From Microtetraspora sp. NBRC 13810 (GTDB taxonomy: Bacteria; Actinomycetota; Actinomycetes; Streptosporangiales; Streptosporangiaceae): a DNA stretch of 64,000 nucleotides. Below are positions 62,917-64,000 of the stretch, in pieces. Every line of letters starts with the position of its first letter. The first letter of the stretch is position 1. The stretch is from contig NZ_BSRQ01000001.1 in NCBI RefSeq assembly GCF_030268685.1, positions 768,293 to 832,292 on the forward strand. The letters run 5' to 3'. The notes under the pieces are model-generated. The model was not told the origin of the DNA and made no database searches. It saw only the letters and a list, made by a program, of their open reading frames with translations. Made by a program: the position numbers and the translations under genes.

Positions 62917-64000
62917 TCAGACCTCGTCGACGCTCATGGCACCCTCGTTAGGACGCCGGGCGAGATCGATGCCCAGCTCCTCCGCGGCGCGGAACACGTC
63001 CTCGTCGGTGTCACGCATTTCGATGGACATGCCGTCGCTCGAGAGCACCTCGACGTTCAGGCAGAGCGACTGCATCTCCTTGATGAGCACCTTGAAAGAC
63101 TCAGGGATGCCCGGTTCGGGGATGTTCTCGCCCTTGACGATGGCCTCGTAGACCTTCACGCGGCCGGTGACGTCGTCGGACTTGATGGTCAGCAGCTCCT
63201 GGAGGGCGTAGGCGGCGCCGTACGCCTCCAGCGCCCACACCTCCATCTCACCGAAACGCTGACCGCCGAACTGCGCCTTACCACCCAGCGGCTGCTGGGT
63301 GATCATCGAGTACGGGCCGGTCGAACGCGCGTGGATCTTGTCGTCGACCAGGTGCAGCAGCTTCAGGATGTAGATGTAGCCGACCGAGATCTCGTGCGGG
63401 AAGGGCTCGCCCGAGCGGCCGTCGAAGAGCCTCGCCTTGCCGTTGACGCCGACCATGCGCTGCCCGTCCCTGTTGACCAGGGTGTTGTTCAGCAGGCCGG
63501 TGATCTCGTCCTCGTGGGCACCGTCGAAGACCGGGGTGGCGACGTTGGTACGGGCGGCGACCTGGCCGAAGCCCTTGTCGCGCAGCCGCTCGGCCCACGC
63601 CTCGTCCAGTCCCTCGATGTCCCATCCTCGGGCCGCGATCCAGCCCAGATGGGTCTCCAGCACCTGCCCGACGTTCATCCGGCCGGGCACGCCCAGCGGG
63701 TTGAGGATGATGTCGACCGGCGTGCCGTCCTCCAGGAACGGCATGTCCTCGACCGGCAGGATCTTGGAGATGACACCCTTGTTACCGTGCCGGCCGGCCA
63801 GCTTGTCACCATCGGTGATCTTACGCTTCTGCGCCACATAGACGCGGACCAGCTCGTTCACCCCGGGCGGCAACTCGTCGCCCTCCTCGCGGGAGAACAC
63901 CCGGACGCCGATGACCTTGCCCTGCTCGCCGTGCGGCACCTTCAGCGAGGTGTCACGGACCTCACGCGCCTTCTCACCGAAGATCGCCCGCAGCAGCCGC
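62917..64000 (-). CDS. rpoB: DNA-directed RNA polymerase subunit beta, C-terminal part (5' end outside window)
   Basis: About 361 C-terminal residues are visible, open to the right edge. [100 protein letters not shown] sequence is the catalytic-core part of beta. The rifampicin-resistance region lies outside. Upstream member of rpoB-rpoC. Confidence 0.98.
   Translation of the reverse strand, partial: RLLRAIFGEKAREVRDTSLKVPHGEQGKVIGVRVFSREEGDELPPGVNELVRVYVAQKRKITDGDKLAGRHGNKGVISKILPVEDMPFLEDGTPVDIILNPLGVPGRMNVGQVLETHLGWIAARGWDIEGLDEAWAERLRDKGFGQVAARTNVATPVFDGAHEDEITGLLNNTLVNRDGQRMVGVNGKARLFDGRSGEPFPHEISVGYIYILKLLHLVDDKIHARSTGPYSMITQQPLGGKAQFGGQRFGEMEVWALEAYGAAYALQELLTIKSDDVTGRVKVYEAIVKGENIPEPGIPESFKVLIKEMQSLCLNVEVLSSDGMSIEMRDTDEDVFRAAEELGIDLARRPNEGAMSVDEV

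Overview
The window is about 70% GC, with strongly GC-biased third codon positions and frequent GTG starts. Its gene order is typical of Actinobacteria: rpoB-rpoC, rpsL-rpsG-fusA-tuf, the S10, spc and alpha ribosomal operons, then rplM-rpsI-glmM, coaA, nnr-alr, the tsaE/tsaB/rimI/tsaD set and groES-groEL with a SigD/ShbA-type sigma factor. The combination of a His-tailed GroEL, Pro/Gly-rich membrane proteins and a cluster of small secreted Cys-pair proteins suggests a filamentous, sporulating actinomycete. Streptosporangiaceae or a close relative is my inference; no 16S gene is present to confirm it.

Layout from left to right. Positions 1-4163 hold the edge of a regulator gene, a DUF5319-type gene, a sigma/anti-sigma pair and the groES-groEL operon, which has a CIRCE operator and a clear promoter. 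Positions 4290-8877 are an accessory block of six minus-strand genes for secreted proteins. Each protein has a signal peptide and two cysteines 27-28 residues apart. Four of the genes share the same promoter, upstream box and ribosome binding site context. The sixth carries a long low-complexity, His/Asp/Lys-rich extension. This block is the best candidate for an undescribed system, probably a spore or aerial-hypha surface layer distantly resembling Streptomyces rodlins (inference).

Positions 9170-12279 hold a methyltransferase with in-frame 27-bp repeats and a long coiled-coil protein. Positions 12301-20210 form a minus-strand housekeeping group: t6A tRNA modification, RimI, an alpha/beta hydrolase, alanine racemase and NAD(P)HX repair. 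A class F-type sortase and a surface lipoprotein are inserted within the t6A genes. Positions 20460-25948 are plus strand: pantothenate kinase, a DUF389 membrane protein and a four-gene ABC transporter operon. Positions 26000-28371 are glmM, rpsI and rplM (minus).

Positions 28742-35308 hold three plus-strand envelope genes: a CAP-domain protein and two very long Pro/Gly-rich single-pass membrane proteins whose C-terminal domains are homologous. From 35520 to the right edge everything is minus strand. It is the translation and transcription supercluster truA, rplQ, rpoA, rpsD, rpsK, rpsM, rpmJ, infA, a DUF1707 protein, map, adk, secY, the spc and S10 operons, tuf, fusA, rpsG, rpsL, rpoC and the 3' part of rpoB. 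Strong hairpins mark most operon junctions there. No tRNA, rRNA, CRISPR array, insertion sequence or prophage was recognised.
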